A DNA stretch of 64,000 bases from Ophiura sarsii (Eukaryota > Echinodermata > Ophiuroidea > Amphilepidida > Ophiuridae), in assembly GCA_035610835.1 (NCBI GenBank), contig CM069459.1, forward strand, positions 29,221,570-29,285,569, read 5' to 3'. Positions 1 to 10,900 of this stretch are shown one piece after another. Position 1 is the stretch's first letter; every line of letters begins with the position of its first letter. The notes beneath the pieces are model-generated. The model made no database searches. It saw only the letters and a program-made list of their open reading frames with translations, and had not been told where the DNA came from. The position numbers were made by a program, and so were the translations under genes.

Positions 1-856
1 ACAGAAACTAAAATAAATATCTGTATCTGCCAAACACCCGTGCCAATTTATTGGCGGTAAGTATCTACCTCCCGAGACCCCACTTATCCAATATAGATAT
101 CTGACCTCTTCTTCTTTTAGATACTAAATTTATATAGTTTTACGATGATCAATTTAGGAAATAAACTCTTCAAAATACTGGTATGCAAGCGTAATGCGTG
201 CCGGTGCAAAGGAAAGCACAGTGGTGCCAATTTAACGGTTTGTGTGGGCCTCCGAAAATGAAATAGTAATTATTATAAATTTGGTTTCATTTTTGAAATT
301 CAGTGCTGAAAAAAGGTAACCAGGTAATATATTCACGATTTTTAAAATTAATATAGCTCCAAGTTTTTTTTGTTTAATTAGCAATACATATCCCTTATCT
401 GAATTAAATAATGGTTAGGGCCCTAAGCAAATTATCATTTTTATTAATGAAGTGTTTAATCTTAATGACCGCGGTTAAATTGTTTTTAAAATAAATTGAA
501 TCAATGTATGTTGTTTTCAAGCAAGTGTTTATGGAGAACGAATCAGGCTTTCGTATTGTATAAACTATACTAGGCCTATGTGAAGTTGTCCAAAATGGGA
601 TAAAGAGTTTTGAGCATATCGCCAATAAAAGAGTTGAATATATATCACAAGAAGAGAGATTAGTGAAGATAATTACACTTTATCACTATTTAAAAAAAAG
701 AAACACATTGTTTCAGTATTTCATGTTTCATTTCTCGTACGATCATTAAGGTTTCATATGTGTGTTATGTTAACCCTAAACCGCCGCGTCTATGTTTTTG
801 TGCGTATCGGGGGGAGGGGAAAAGGTACTATTTTTTTACCGGAAAAATCACCCAGC
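1..856. other. No gene recognised; AT-rich leader of window
   Basis: No coding signal is convincing here. A strong donor-like sequence (GGCG then GTAAGT, intron starting at 57) follows a frame that is open from base 1, so a truncated exon end at 1-56 is possible, but 18 open codons are easily expected by chance. The rest is AT-rich single-copy-looking DNA. Confidence 0.4.
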
Positions 857-928
857 ACCCCCTGAGATTCGATCGCACGACCATCCGCACCCCAGTCTGA
901 GTCCCTCTATAAACTGAGCTAAACTCCC
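857..928 (-). repeat. tRNA-like SINE head (A and B box)
   Basis: On the minus strand a 72-nt stretch begins GGGAGTTTAGCTCAG and reads TAGCTCAGTTTATAGAGG, a good RNA polymerase III A box, followed about 40 nt later by GATCGAATCTC, a B-box-like match. The order and spacing are those of a tRNA. The 5' and 3' acceptor strands do not pair and the D stem has only about three pairs, so this looks like a tRNA-derived SINE promoter or a tRNA pseudogene rather than a working tRNA. It is flanked on the 5' side by an inverted repeat around CTGCCCGCATATGCGC. Confidence 0.5.
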
Positions 929-1624
929 AGCGCATATGCGGGCAGCAACTTCCTGCCCACATATGCCTGCGATCATAGACGTCATCGAGGCAATGCAGCA
1001 AGCAGCACGTGCGTGGAGATAGTTTCTTGCAGTGAGATTTAGTGAGATTTAGCAGGGTTAGGGTTAAGGTCCAACAAATTGTTGAATTGGCGTATCCCGA
1101 CCGACCCTAAATTTAAAAAAAATAACAACATTTAAAAAAAAATTGGTGAGTCTCACAGTGTACACAGCAAATCTGACGATCGCAAACGGCCTCTGTATGA
1201 TATTTTGTGATTTAGTTGACTTTGTGAGATCAAATTTAGTAATTAATAGTAGCATGCTTTATGTATAGCTATATACAATTAAAAAATATCTGAACAAATC
1301 CGCCCGCTCTATCTTAACTTTCAATGGCATGTTACGCATCAATTTTTCTTTTGGCCTTAACGTGATATTGGAATTGGCATCCCAAAACCTCTTATTCCCA
1401 TAGTAAAAAGTTTGATACTGTGTTGTTGATTTCAAAAGACTTTTTTACCTTGCAAAAAGTAATATATTTTATTCATCACGAGACAATGACTTAACTGCGT
1501 AATTCACTAATTGCAGCACATAAATCGCTGGCGTATACACACGCGCGTAGAGAGACGAAAGATACGCGTGCATAAATGCTGCGCCTGTACAGAGGATGGT
1601 AAATAAACTATAGCGTAGAAATGG
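929..1624. other. No gene recognised
   Basis: AT-rich sequence without supported coding potential. A short direct repeat (GTGAGATTTA twice near 1032-1050) and a single telomere-like GGGTTAGGGTTA near 1055 are the only local patterns. Confidence 0.4.
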
Positions 1625-2012
1625 TTAAAGGTAGGCTATATTATGTGATCTTTCCATGGAACGCCCTCAATATCGAAAAAAAAATTGAAAGCAGATTTTC
1701 TTGTAGATTTACATTTCTGATCATAAATCGTACATACATTCCAAGTTACAGGGCGATACGATTCCTAATTACTTGGTTTCATGGTTTAAGAGTGAAAATA
1801 ATCTGTCGGGTTAACACGACAGTTTATATTTCACTCTAAATTCACTCTAAAACCATGATTTTGAGGTAATTAGGAATCGTATCGCTTTGTAACTTGGAAT
1901 GTATGTACTATTTATGATCAGAAATGTAAATCTGCAAGAAAATCTACTTTCTAAAAAAAATCATGAATAGAGGGAAAAGATCACTGGAAAAGATCACATA
2001 ATATGCCTTTAA
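1625..2012. mobile_element. Fold-back MITE, family O, copy 1
   Basis: The two halves are reverse complements. The left end TTAAAGGTAGGCTATATTAT pairs with a right end finishing ATAATATGCCTTTAA, and inner arms (for example GATACGATTCCTAATTAC against GTAATTAGGAATCGTATC) continue the stem to a centre near 1815. A second, shorter copy lies at 23276-23547. No transposase is present, so it is non-autonomous. An open frame at 1621-1839 is simply one arm of the hairpin. Confidence 0.75.
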
Positions 2013-2514
2013 GATATATATCTATGCACAGCAATGGAAATACCCACATGACTTTCCATCGCTGCATATCGCGTAAGACAAATTACATATGTTTCATCAC
2101 CTCATTGTACACTTCGTGTAACCACTGAACTAAAGTAACTCCTTTAGGGTATACCAGTCAGTGATTGGTTGTCGCCTAAAGTTCATCAATTCGCTTCAAT
2201 TTGCATTGGTGAAACCACCTAGTAATACCCACAGATATCGCAGAGTAGCAGTAAGTCGTCAATTTGTATTAAACTTATTTTGACGTCCATACTTAAAGGG
2301 GCTAATAGAGAATTCTCCAAAAATGAACCACAAATATTTGCCTTAGATAAATCAAAGAATATTTTTGGATAAATCGATAAAACCATCCCGTGTAATGATT
2401 CTACAATACGAGTCAATAGAAATGAAAATACAAGACATTTTCGGAGCTTTTCTAAACTCCAAATGATGCTTTGTCAATTTGGTCTGCATTTTGGGTATAA
2501 GCTCACGCCCAATT
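2013..2514. other. No gene recognised
   Basis: Unremarkable AT-rich DNA; short open frames on the minus strand have no recognisable domains. Confidence 0.4.
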
Positions 2515-2612
2515 GAGATTATGCAGAACGGACTGTAAGTGGGATTCGCACCTGGCATTCAATCAGTGCATGACGCCCAGTTCATAGCATCAGTTGTGCT
2601 ATCAAATAGGCC

Positions 2613-3127
2613 TACACCGTAAAAAATCATTGTAGAATTTACATGTAAAACACTGTAAAATGATGGGAATATGACAGTATTTTACCGTTTCTAGAAAAAA
2701 CGGTCAAATACTGTATTTTTCACACTTGATTCTTTAAGCCATCGTTGACTAAAATGAAAAGTTGAGCTAGTGGCCTAGGACTTTAACATTCTCAACATTA
2801 GCTACACACACAAAAAATTGTCCATTTTTTGACCAAGTCCTAAATTTCATCAATGTTAATTTTACAGGGGTTTGTTGGCAGATTGGCTGCCAGCCTTTTT
2901 ACCGTTAATTTTACAACATTTTCAACAAACGCCTGTACATTTTACTTTGCATTGTAAAAAAAGCAGTAAAATACTGTAATTGGTTTAAGAAACTGTAACA
3001 TTTTACAGTGTCCCGTTACATTTTACAGCTATTTACTGTAAATTTTTACAGTACAATGTAAATTTTACAGGGGTTTGTTGGCAGATTGGCTGCCACCCTT
3101 TTTACCGTTAATTTTACAACATCTTTT
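2613..3127. repeat. Insertion within Family B, TTTTACAGT-rich, with internal direct repeat
   Basis: This segment interrupts Family B between its CCTACA and TGTAGGCCTAC parts. It is full of ACTGTAAAA and TTTTACAGT words. A stretch of about 65 bp starting TTTACAGGGGTTTGTTGGCA occurs twice, near 2866 and 3065. Origin not recognised. Confidence 0.55.
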
Positions 3128-3180
3128 TAACAATGTAGGCCTACTTATCATGAAACAGGTGTATCTTCTTTCTGAAAATC

Positions 3181-3424
3181 TTAACACTTTCCACGCGGCT
3201 ATAGTATTAGTTTTACCATACTAAACAAGATTATTCAGAAACCGTTCCCAGCTTTCAAAATCTATTTCAAGGATTACTGAACCAATACTAGGCATGTTTG
3301 TACTATTTCAATGCATTTCTCATGGTGATTCCAAATATGGTAATACATTTTGAAATGTTTGAAACATTTTCTGAAATTTTGGAAAGTCGTCTGCAGACAC
3401 CTGCCGCGTGGAAAGTGTTGAACA
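3181..3424 (+). mobile_element. Family A MITE, copy 1, nested in Family B
   Basis: Begins TTAACACTTTCCACGCGGC and ends GCCGCGTGGAAAGTG followed by TTGA, a one-base change from TTAA. It sits exactly at the TTAA of the host sequence GAAAATCTTAAACACAG that is intact in other Family B copies, which shows that TTAA is the target site. Confidence 0.85.
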
Positions 3425-3489
3425 AAGTTTAATATTCCCGACAAGATGGCTGCTGATCCATTATATGGATAACCTCTATCTATAGTTTT

Positions 3490-3575
3490 ATCAGTTCCAA
3501 ATTGACGAAGCCTCCTTACAGCAGCGAATGAATACAGAAGGGCGCGGACGCGAGTGAAGGCAAGCGCACGATTTG
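3490..3575 (-). mobile_element. Family C MITE, partial copy
   Basis: About 85 bp beginning AGTTCCAAATTGACGAAGCC match, in reverse complement, the right end of the complete Family C element at 17930-18155. The other end is not recognisable. Confidence 0.5.
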
Positions 3576-5534
3576 GAGTGTTAGTATAAATAGGCCTATG
3601 TCTGATAAACCTGGAGTGAAAAATTCCGGCAATTCCACTTCTGATAGCAAATTAAGGGCTCCCATTTCGGAGGATCTCTCGAGCCCCTTTAACGCGCTCA
3701 TCGGAAGTCGTGTCATTTAAGCGCAGGTTGGTGTGATAGCCGGTTACGGAGAAAGTTAAATTAAGGTGGAAAGCCTTTCGGCCTTTGTAGAGAGTTCATG
3801 GCGTGGCGGTGTAGTTGTCGCAACAGGAACTATTAAACAAATGTTGCAAATTCTGAGGGTGACACTAAGTGTAATACAAGTCCCCCTAAGGCATCTGTGT
3901 GCCGCGGCGCGCGGCTTGAAAATGGCTGACTGGTCAGAGCACAACCAACGAAGATGTTAAGGTCTTCCCACAATGCATTGGGCGAACGCCAGCCAACTGA
4001 AGCTTTTTTAACACAATGCATTCGTCGAGCTCTTAAATTTTAGAAATAAGAAAAAGGAACACTGATAACTAATTTATTCATTGATGTAAACTAGAACCTA
4101 AGAGTTCCAACGAACGCGCTTTGATGCCATGATTTTGTCCATGTGTCTATGGAAACCGAGACGAATTTGAGACCAGTATTATTAGGGCATTTTGCAAAAA
4201 CGCATTGCATTGTGGTGGTGTCTTTAAAATCTTCTTTAGAGCGCAACCAAATTGGCAGGCCATTTACAGGGCATAACTGCGCCGCTGGATGTCCAGGTTA
4301 CACGAAACAAAATTACCAATCTGCTTCCAACCAATGGGTGAAACTTTTTTGACTTCAATCACGACCAATAGTTGGTCCAAATCGGAGGCGTGTACAGCAT
4401 TGCGTGTAGTACATCTGATGTCGCGCGGTCTCAGCACCATTTCTCTTTAAAAAAAAGTTCTATAGATGATAGGTGTATGATCAAGGCGGCTCATCATCAC
4501 ACTCTCAGCATCATTTTTCTTAAAAATTGTATCATCAATTCTCAGCAGCAGCATTTCTCTTGAAACTTGTGCAGTTTGTATGATCATCAGTCGGCTTGTC
4601 ATCAAAACTCGATGATGTTGATTACACGGGATACTTTTAATAGCCTCGTTAAATGAACACAAAGTGGTGATAAAATGCAAACCTAGTGTTGGGCCTCCTC
4701 AATATACAAACTACTCATCCGATATCTCTTTTTACCTGCGGATCTCAAAACAACTGGCAGCGAAGGAGTTCTTTCCTGGTCTCTTGCTAAGATACAACCT
4801 AAGAGAAAATCGTCCGCATTGTGGAAATGGCAACGTAAATAGCTAAGTCTTTACTATTCATCACGCGGATCGCTTTCTGTTTCGCCTCCTGTGTATTCCT
4901 CGTGGAAATGCTGCCTGAAGTGGTGTAAGAGTTAGAGTAAGCATCAGCAGTGATTCATAAATAACTCTATCTATACTCGTCCAATAGTTTTACCACTTCC
5001 TAAACACGTCTATCTGTATACATATATATCATCGTAACTACGACGTCCCATCAGTGACATGTGAAAGGATACAATACATCTCAAAGTTGATAACTTTTTG
5101 GCGATCGTTCGCTACATACTGGATTATTATTGTTTGGGAGGAGCTTTTAAGTACTTGGCAATTCTGCAATTGGAATACCTAAAACATCTATTGGAGATAT
5201 ATAGCCATGTTTCCGTGAAATGTCTCTATTTTTTTAGCATGTCACCACAAAAGTTTCACCACCTATGGGATGATACCATCGTTAAGTTATACCTTTGAAG
5301 CGAGAAATTATTGTTACAATAAGTCAATATCGCTATTTGTGTGTAGGTGTTCTTACCTCTCGCCCTGTCGAATTTGCCAGTCGTTTCAAAATTTGCCCTA
5401 TTTCGGCGGGTACCAATCAGAACATGTGGCTGGATATTACCATGGCAACCTATATTGTCATTGTTATGACAGCGTTGGATTGCCTTCAAAGGTAGGTTTA
5501 TGAACTATGTCGCTCTTATCAGTATATTCAACTA
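3576..5534. other. No gene recognised; moderately GC-rich stretch
   Basis: The part from about 3640 to 4330 is GC-richer than its surroundings and includes palindromic CACAATGCATTGGG, but no frame shows a known domain. Three degenerate units starting TCTCAGCA(C/T/G)CA lie near 4430, 4503 and 4547, probably an old short tandem repeat. I see no exon with convincing splice sites. Confidence 0.4.
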
Positions 5535-5781
5535 TTAACGCTTTCCACGTGGCTATTATTTTTACAATACACAAAACAGGTTTTTCAGAAACCTTTCATA
5601 ATTTTCAAAGTCTATCTCAAAGATTACTGACCAAACACTAGCCATGTTTGTACTTATTTCAATGCATTTCTCATGGTGATTCCAAATATGGTAATGAAAT
5701 ACAGTAATTTTGACATTTTTGAAACATTTTGTGAAATTTTGGAATGTCGTCTGCAGCTGCCTGCCGCGTGGAAAGTGTTAA
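5535..5781 (+). mobile_element. Family A MITE, copy 2
   Basis: Starts TTAACGCTTTCCACGTGGC and ends GCCGCGTGGAAAGTGTTAA, with the same interior as the other Family A copies (for example CTCATGGTGATTCCAAATAT). Length about 247 bp. Non-autonomous, with TTAA at both ends. Confidence 0.85.
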
Positions 5782-6385
5782 AGGTGTCCCAAAACTAGAC
5801 GAAAACAAATTACAAACGGTCCATATATTTACAATTATCCGGTATTTACAATTATCAGTAGGAGCCGTAATCCGTCATTTTGCTTCATACATGATAAACG
5901 AAAACACAAGAACGCTTATCGTACGCGTAACAAACTTACGAAATTGGTCCACGTATTTAAAGCTATTCATTTTTTCTGAGTTGACTCCACTTGGAGGTGG
6001 CGAGCAATTAATTGATGGTGCTTGTACCTACAGGAAGTTAAAATATTATAAGACATATTTGTTATTATCTTGCTGTAACAAAACCTTCATTTCTTCATGT
6101 TTTTTATCGTGAGAAATTACGTTTGGTTAAGAACATCTATCAAAATGAGGGTTGTCATGTACGAGGTATACGGTATATTCTCTATATTAGTCTCTATAAG
6201 AATGAACATCAAATATTTCAAAGTGAATTTCAAGGAATCAGAGTTACACTGAGGGATCCATTAACGGAAATGTGGAATTCGACACCCCTCCATATTTATT
6301 GCTGTGAAGTGATGTTAACTTATAAATAAAATGTCGCTGAACGAGAGATAACTTACCCATAAATGTTTTTTCTTTTGTTTTTGGA
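5782..6385. other. No gene recognised
   Basis: Open frames of up to 122 codons run out of the preceding MITE (whose right end they translate) and carry no recognisable motif. No RNA gene or repeat seen. Confidence 0.4.
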
Positions 6386-6972
6386 AATAGTGCCTCAATT
6401 TACTAATCCCAGTGAAATGGTGCCTCAACTTAATAATCCATTGAAATGATGCCTCAGCTTACTAATCCAAGGAAATGGTGCCTCAACTTAATAATCCAAT
6501 GAAATGATGCCTCAACTTACTAATCCCAATGAAATTATGCCTCAACTTACGAATCCAATGAAATTGGTGCCTCAACTTACTAATCCATTGAAATGATGCC
6601 TCAACTTACTAATCCAATGAAATGATGCCTCAACTTACTAATCCATTGAAATATTGCCTGAACTTACTAATCCATTGAAATAATGCCTCAACATACTAAT
6701 AATCCAATGAAATGGTGCTCAACTTAATAATCCAAAGAAATATTGCCTCAACTTAAATAATCCAATGAAATGATGCCTTAACTTACTATCCATTGACATT
6801 ATGCCACAACTTACTAATCCAATGAAATGATGCCTCAACATACTAATCCAATGAAATGGTGCCTCAACTTACTAATCCAATGAAATGATGCCTCAACTTA
6901 TATATACGATACTAATCCATTGAAGTTATGCCTCAACTTACTAATCCACTGAAGTATTACCTCAACTTATTA
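6386..6972 (+). repeat. Minisatellite, about 29-bp unit, about 20 copies
   Basis: Tandem units of the form GCCTCAACTTACTAATCCA followed by ATGAAATGAT, with small length changes and substitutions between units. The array ends directly against a Family B MITE at 6977. It stops all long reading frames, so it is not coding. Confidence 0.9.
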
Positions 6973-6976
6973 GCCC

Positions 6977-7203
6977 ATATAGGTTATCCATGTCAGCCAC
7001 GCGCAACGGACTACAAAGGGGAATTGTACCCGGCCTATTCTACATTCAATTGAATCAGTGCATGACATCCAATTCATTGCACGAACGGTGTTACAAATTG
7101 GCCTACATATCATGAAACAGGTGTGTCTTCTTTCGGAAAATCTTAAACACGGTTATTATTCCCTACAAGATGGCAGCTAATCCGTAACATGGACAATCTC
7201 TAT
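6977..7203 (-). mobile_element. Family B MITE, copy 2
   Basis: Near-complete copy of about 227 bp. Left end ATATAGGTTATCCATG, right end CATGGACAATCTCTAT. The B-box-like core lies on the minus strand (plus-strand reading ACAAAGGGGAATTGTACCCG). Confidence 0.8.
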
Positions 7204-7236
7204 GTCCACTACCCAATACATCTTGATGCAAGTATG

Positions 7237-7939
7237 CAGGGTGTATCATAATGAACTGTACCGGTTTTTTTAAATCCATTAAAAATACAAAATGATTATT
7301 GTTTTAAATGTAAACACATGTAATATAAAGGTGAACATGTTTCCTATATTATGTGTTAATTTGATTGAGATATCTCTTTTTGTTCTCGTGTGGCAAGACA
7401 TAATCGAAAATCAACGAAAACTTGTTTTCAATTTTAATCAATCCTCTTTACCACTACCCCCAACATTTTAAACAATGTAGCCTACACCACATAAGCAATA
7501 TTCAAAACTCCCGCCAAAGAAAGGAAAGTTAAACCACTCAAGCAGAACAAATCCCGCTTTTTTGCGGATTAAAAATCAAAATTTATCTCCACATTTCACC
7601 CACAAAAGTATGCAAATAATAAATAGTTATACAAGTGATGTGAGTTGAGATATGGCGAGCAAAATTAAATCCTGTCCTATGGACGGAAGGATATCTCAGG
7701 TAGGTTAGTAATTTCACAGATATTTTAAATTGATCATTTCGACCAAAATTGAAATGTACCATCTTTACCAGAAAGTTTGTATTTTCCATCAGAAATGTCC
7801 GATTTTCAAAATTTAAAATTCTTATGAACGCTGGGTGTTTGCGCAAGATATATATGAAAACGGTTTTGAACAATATCAATCGATTTCATACCGTAATAAA
7901 TCATATTGACTCGGTACAGTTCATTCTGATACACCCTGT
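7237..7939. mobile_element. Tc1/mariner-like MITE with 27-bp TIRs
   Basis: The left end CAGGGTGTATCATAATGAAC continues TGTACCG; the right end, read in reverse complement, differs by one base in 27. The right end is followed by TA, the expected target duplication for this superfamily; the left is preceded by TATG, so the left TA is probably altered. The interior (about 0.65 kb) has no transposase motif; a 98-codon minus-strand frame at 7583-7879 has no DDE or helix-turn-helix signature. Confidence 0.8.
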
Positions 7940-8072
7940 AGCATGATAGTAATGTGTAGTAGGTTGTTTAAACTATGGTGGAATCTTAAAATGGAAACCA
8001 AACAATTCTCTCGAGGAGACGGAAACATTTGTATCATATTTTGAATGCCAAGTCATGCTTTAGGCGTGCAGT

Positions 8073-8322
8073 TTAACACTTTCCACGCGGCAGGCGGCTG
8101 CAGACGACATTCCAAAATTGCACAAAATGTTTCAAAAATGTCAAAACTATTGAATTTCATCACCATATTTGGAATCACCATGAGAAATGCATTACAATAA
8201 GTACAAACATGCCTGGTATTGGTTCAGTAACCATTGAGATAGACTTTGGAAGTTGTGAAAGGTGTCTGATAAATCTGTTTTTTTTTGTATGGCATAAATA
8301 ATCGCCGCGTGGAAAGTGTTAA
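8073..8322 (-). mobile_element. Family A MITE, copy 3
   Basis: TTAACACTTTCCACGCGGC at the left and GCCGCGTGGAAAGTGTTAA at the right, in the opposite interior orientation to copies 1 and 2. About 250 bp, full length. Confidence 0.9.
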
Positions 8323-8766
8323 TATAGAGAGTGATATGAGTGAGCAATCCGAAGTGTTTTATAACCAGTGGCTTGTGTATGCTGTGCATCTCAGTCAAAA
8401 TGAACGTAACAGTAGCAAGACGACCTACATGATATCATTGCATACTGCTTTTTCTTTTAATCGCAAATAGGATATAATTGATGAGAATTTCGGATAACGT
8501 ATACCGGTACTTATACACCTGTTACACTGGGAGAATACCGAGTGGTCCAAAAAGGGCTAAACTTTCGGAGGAAAATTTCATATTTAAAATGGTGAAAATG
8601 GCGCTGATATTGAAGCTCTAATTACTCACGAAATAGTGTCAATCTTAAAGACAAATGGTTGAAATCTGTTTTGACCATGCAAGTCTATGCATGGTGGCCA
8701 TGCATTTTATTTATCTTTTGCTTAATTTCCATGATTTTTTAACTTATGACTGATATAAAAGATTTG

Positions 8767-8975
8767 TTAACACTTTCAATGCGGCTATTAGTTTTACCAT
8801 TATACAAAAACAGATGTTCAAACTTTTTCTAACTTTCAAAGTCTTATCTTAGGAATTACTAAACCAATACTAAGCATGTTTGTACTTAATTCAGTGAATT
8901 TCTCATGGTGATTCCAAATAAAATGGTAATGAAATTCAATAATTCTGACATTTTTGAAACATTTTGTTATTTTCC
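8767..8975 (+). mobile_element. Family A MITE, copy 4, 3'-truncated
   Basis: Left end TTAACACTTTCAATGCGGC with three changes from the family TIR, followed by the family interior; the right TIR is missing after about 8975. Confidence 0.75.
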
Positions 8976-9433
8976 TACCATAATAGTGCTTGGTTTCAGG
9001 AATAGTTCTGTTTTCCTTTAAGATTACGTATAGTATATCGCCTTCTTCACCGATATCGTTACATTTTATTAGACTGTTGACAAATGTTGTACCCGACTGT
9101 TCAGATTATTTTCGAGACGTACTCTAGTGTATGATGTTTTCATATAATCCATTACATGATTACCAGCATCCATGCACTCGGCTTAATGCACTCACCTTCC
9201 TCTGTTGTCCTTTGGGGACAACACTCAATAGAAATGTCTTAATAGGACTTTAATCACCTTTAGTAACAAACGCAGTCTTGTCCATATATACCCTATACGA
9301 ATTCCACAACTACCCTCAACATTCCTGAACACATCACACAACGTAAAAAACAACCACTCCAGAATATTACTGATAATTAATTGTCTGACCTGTTGTCGCA
9401 AGTTGTCTAATGGGATATTTTTATTTAAAATCC

Positions 9434-9580
9434 ATCCATACACCCCCAATGGAAGATATGACTTTTATCTTCCACATAGGGAGTGTATATATTTCAAATG
9501 GAGTCATCCATCCGGACACCCCATTTGAAATTCACACTCCCTATGTGGAATAAGTAACGTCTTCCATAGGGTGTATGGAT
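9434..9580. mobile_element. Short fold-back MITE, family P
   Basis: A 147-bp hairpin. The left arm ATCCATACACCCCCAATGGA pairs with the right arm ending CCATAGGGTGTATGGAT, and the inner arms CACATAGGGAGTGTATAT and ACACTCCCTATGTGG also pair. One half of a related copy is at 24475-24560. Confidence 0.75.
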
Positions 9581-10054
9581 TTCAACTGGAATAGCCTAAT
9601 AAACTTTGCACAAAAGTACCCAGTCTTTGTATAGGGCAGTAACTATGGTAACCATGGTAACTGTTTTTGTTGTTTTTGTTTGTAAGGTACATTTTGATCA
9701 TCATGAATATTGTTATCGTCTAAGATTGAACAAATTTTGATGAAAACATACTGTAGTTTTACACTCAGGTCTACGCAAATGTGCACCCCTACACGACAAC
9801 ATTGTATCAAATAACAGTCGATATGTTTTTGGTTGTTGCATAGGCGCTGTGTGATTGATATTTCTGACATTCATTGCGGACAGTATAACATTGTCACGCC
9901 ACCAATCAAAAGTTAAAACTGATGTGTGTCAAATGTTCAACTGATATCAATCCTGTATAACTAATCAAATCATTTGGTACCAAAAGGGTATCAAAATGAA
10001 GGTAACACAATCCCCAAACGTAGGCTTAATTATAAAATTACGCCATCAAACGTT
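9581..10054. other. No gene recognised
   Basis: AT-rich DNA with a short minus-strand frame of 75 codons that shows no domain. Confidence 0.35.
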
Positions 10055-10212
10055 GATCACACCCGGCCTATTCTACATTCAATTGAATCGGTGCATGACG
10101 TCCAATTCATTGCATGAAACGCGCTATCAAATTGGCCTACATATCATGAAACGGGTGTGTCTTCTTTCTGAAACGGTTATTATTCCGGACTAATCCGTTA
10201 CATGGATTATGG
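10055..10212 (-). mobile_element. Family B MITE, copy 3, truncated
   Basis: Starts inside the element at CACACCCGGCCTATTCTACA and runs to the degraded end ACATGGATTATGGAC; the segment AATCTTAAACAC present in other copies is deleted. Confidence 0.7.
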
Positions 10213-10515
10213 ACATAATACTAATAGTATTTTTGACTAATACTGAGCTTCATAATATAGGCAATGGTTATATTGATCAAAATCTCCAAAAGAATTACCT
10301 TTGACCTTTAAAATAGCCAGAATTTTCTAAAAATAGCAAATTATGAGAAAAATCGTAAAACACTTTTTTACATTTTATTGACTTCATTTGAAAATGTTAA
10401 ACGTTTTTAAAACACTGGATTGGGGAGTTCTACAAAAAACGGTGCATTTTCGCTTTGTGCACAGGGGCAGGGGCGTAAGTGTAAATGAATACTGGGATAT
10501 ACTCACCTATAAGTT
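10213..10515. other. No gene recognised
   Basis: AT-rich DNA without repeats or coding signal. Confidence 0.35.
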
Positions 10516-10875
10516 TCAAAGTTTCTGGAAATCGGGTTTGATGTAAATTGAACTGAGGTGTTCATCCGCCAGACGCGCCAGCGAAGTCTGTCTTAGCGGA
10601 ACCAATGCTTTCTCCCCATACCTCCACACGGCTCGAGGGAATTGCGTGCTCACCGGCATATTAAGTGTAGAATTTGCCACACTTCCCCCTTTTATTCCTG
10701 ACTTCTTGCCTAGTGCTTGCTGCTGCCGATACACCCTTGCCACCCCTGGACGATGAACTATACACGGAGGGTGTGTATATATAAAAGGTACATGTAGTAC
10801 GTTTTGTGCTGCAGAAGTGATGTAGGCGTCACTCAACAAGTTTGAGAAACTTAATATCGAATTGCAAGTAATCAT
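10516..10875 (-). other. Possible minus-strand promoter and first exon (speculative)
   Basis: This GC-richer block has a 119-codon minus-strand open frame with no domain I recognise. Read on the minus strand it has a TATA-like TTTTATATATAC (about 10783-10794), then about 270 bp of sequence, then a consensus splice donor (ATAG then GTGAGTAT, intron starting near 10508). A second donor-like GGTGAGCAC occurs near 10650. The arrangement could be a promoter plus a 5' exon of a minus-strand gene whose other exons lie to the left, or chance. The predicted peptide is rich in arginine, serine and leucine and has no signal peptide. Confidence 0.25.
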
Positions 10876-10900
10876 TTAGTGTTTAAAGTTGCAGTTACCT

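Larger units (their letters stand above)
2515..3477 (-). mobile_element. Family B MITE, interrupted by two later insertions
   Basis: Pieces of one Family B element are recognisable in order: 2515-2612 (B-box side), 3128-3180 (middle, CATGAAACAGGTGTATCTTC) and 3423-3477 (end, closing with GGATAACCTCTAT). The gaps are filled by a separate repeat at 2613-3127 and by a Family A element at 3181-3424. The complete copies elsewhere in this window show what the uninterrupted order looks like. Confidence 0.75.

Noticed and set aside
1..56. Possible end of an upstream Wnt10 exon before GTAAGT at 57
   Set aside because: Frame too short to judge and the peptide has no signal-sequence or Wnt character; kept only as a note.
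5744..6112. 122-codon frame
   Set aside because: Begins in the right end of a Family A MITE; no domain or splice signals.
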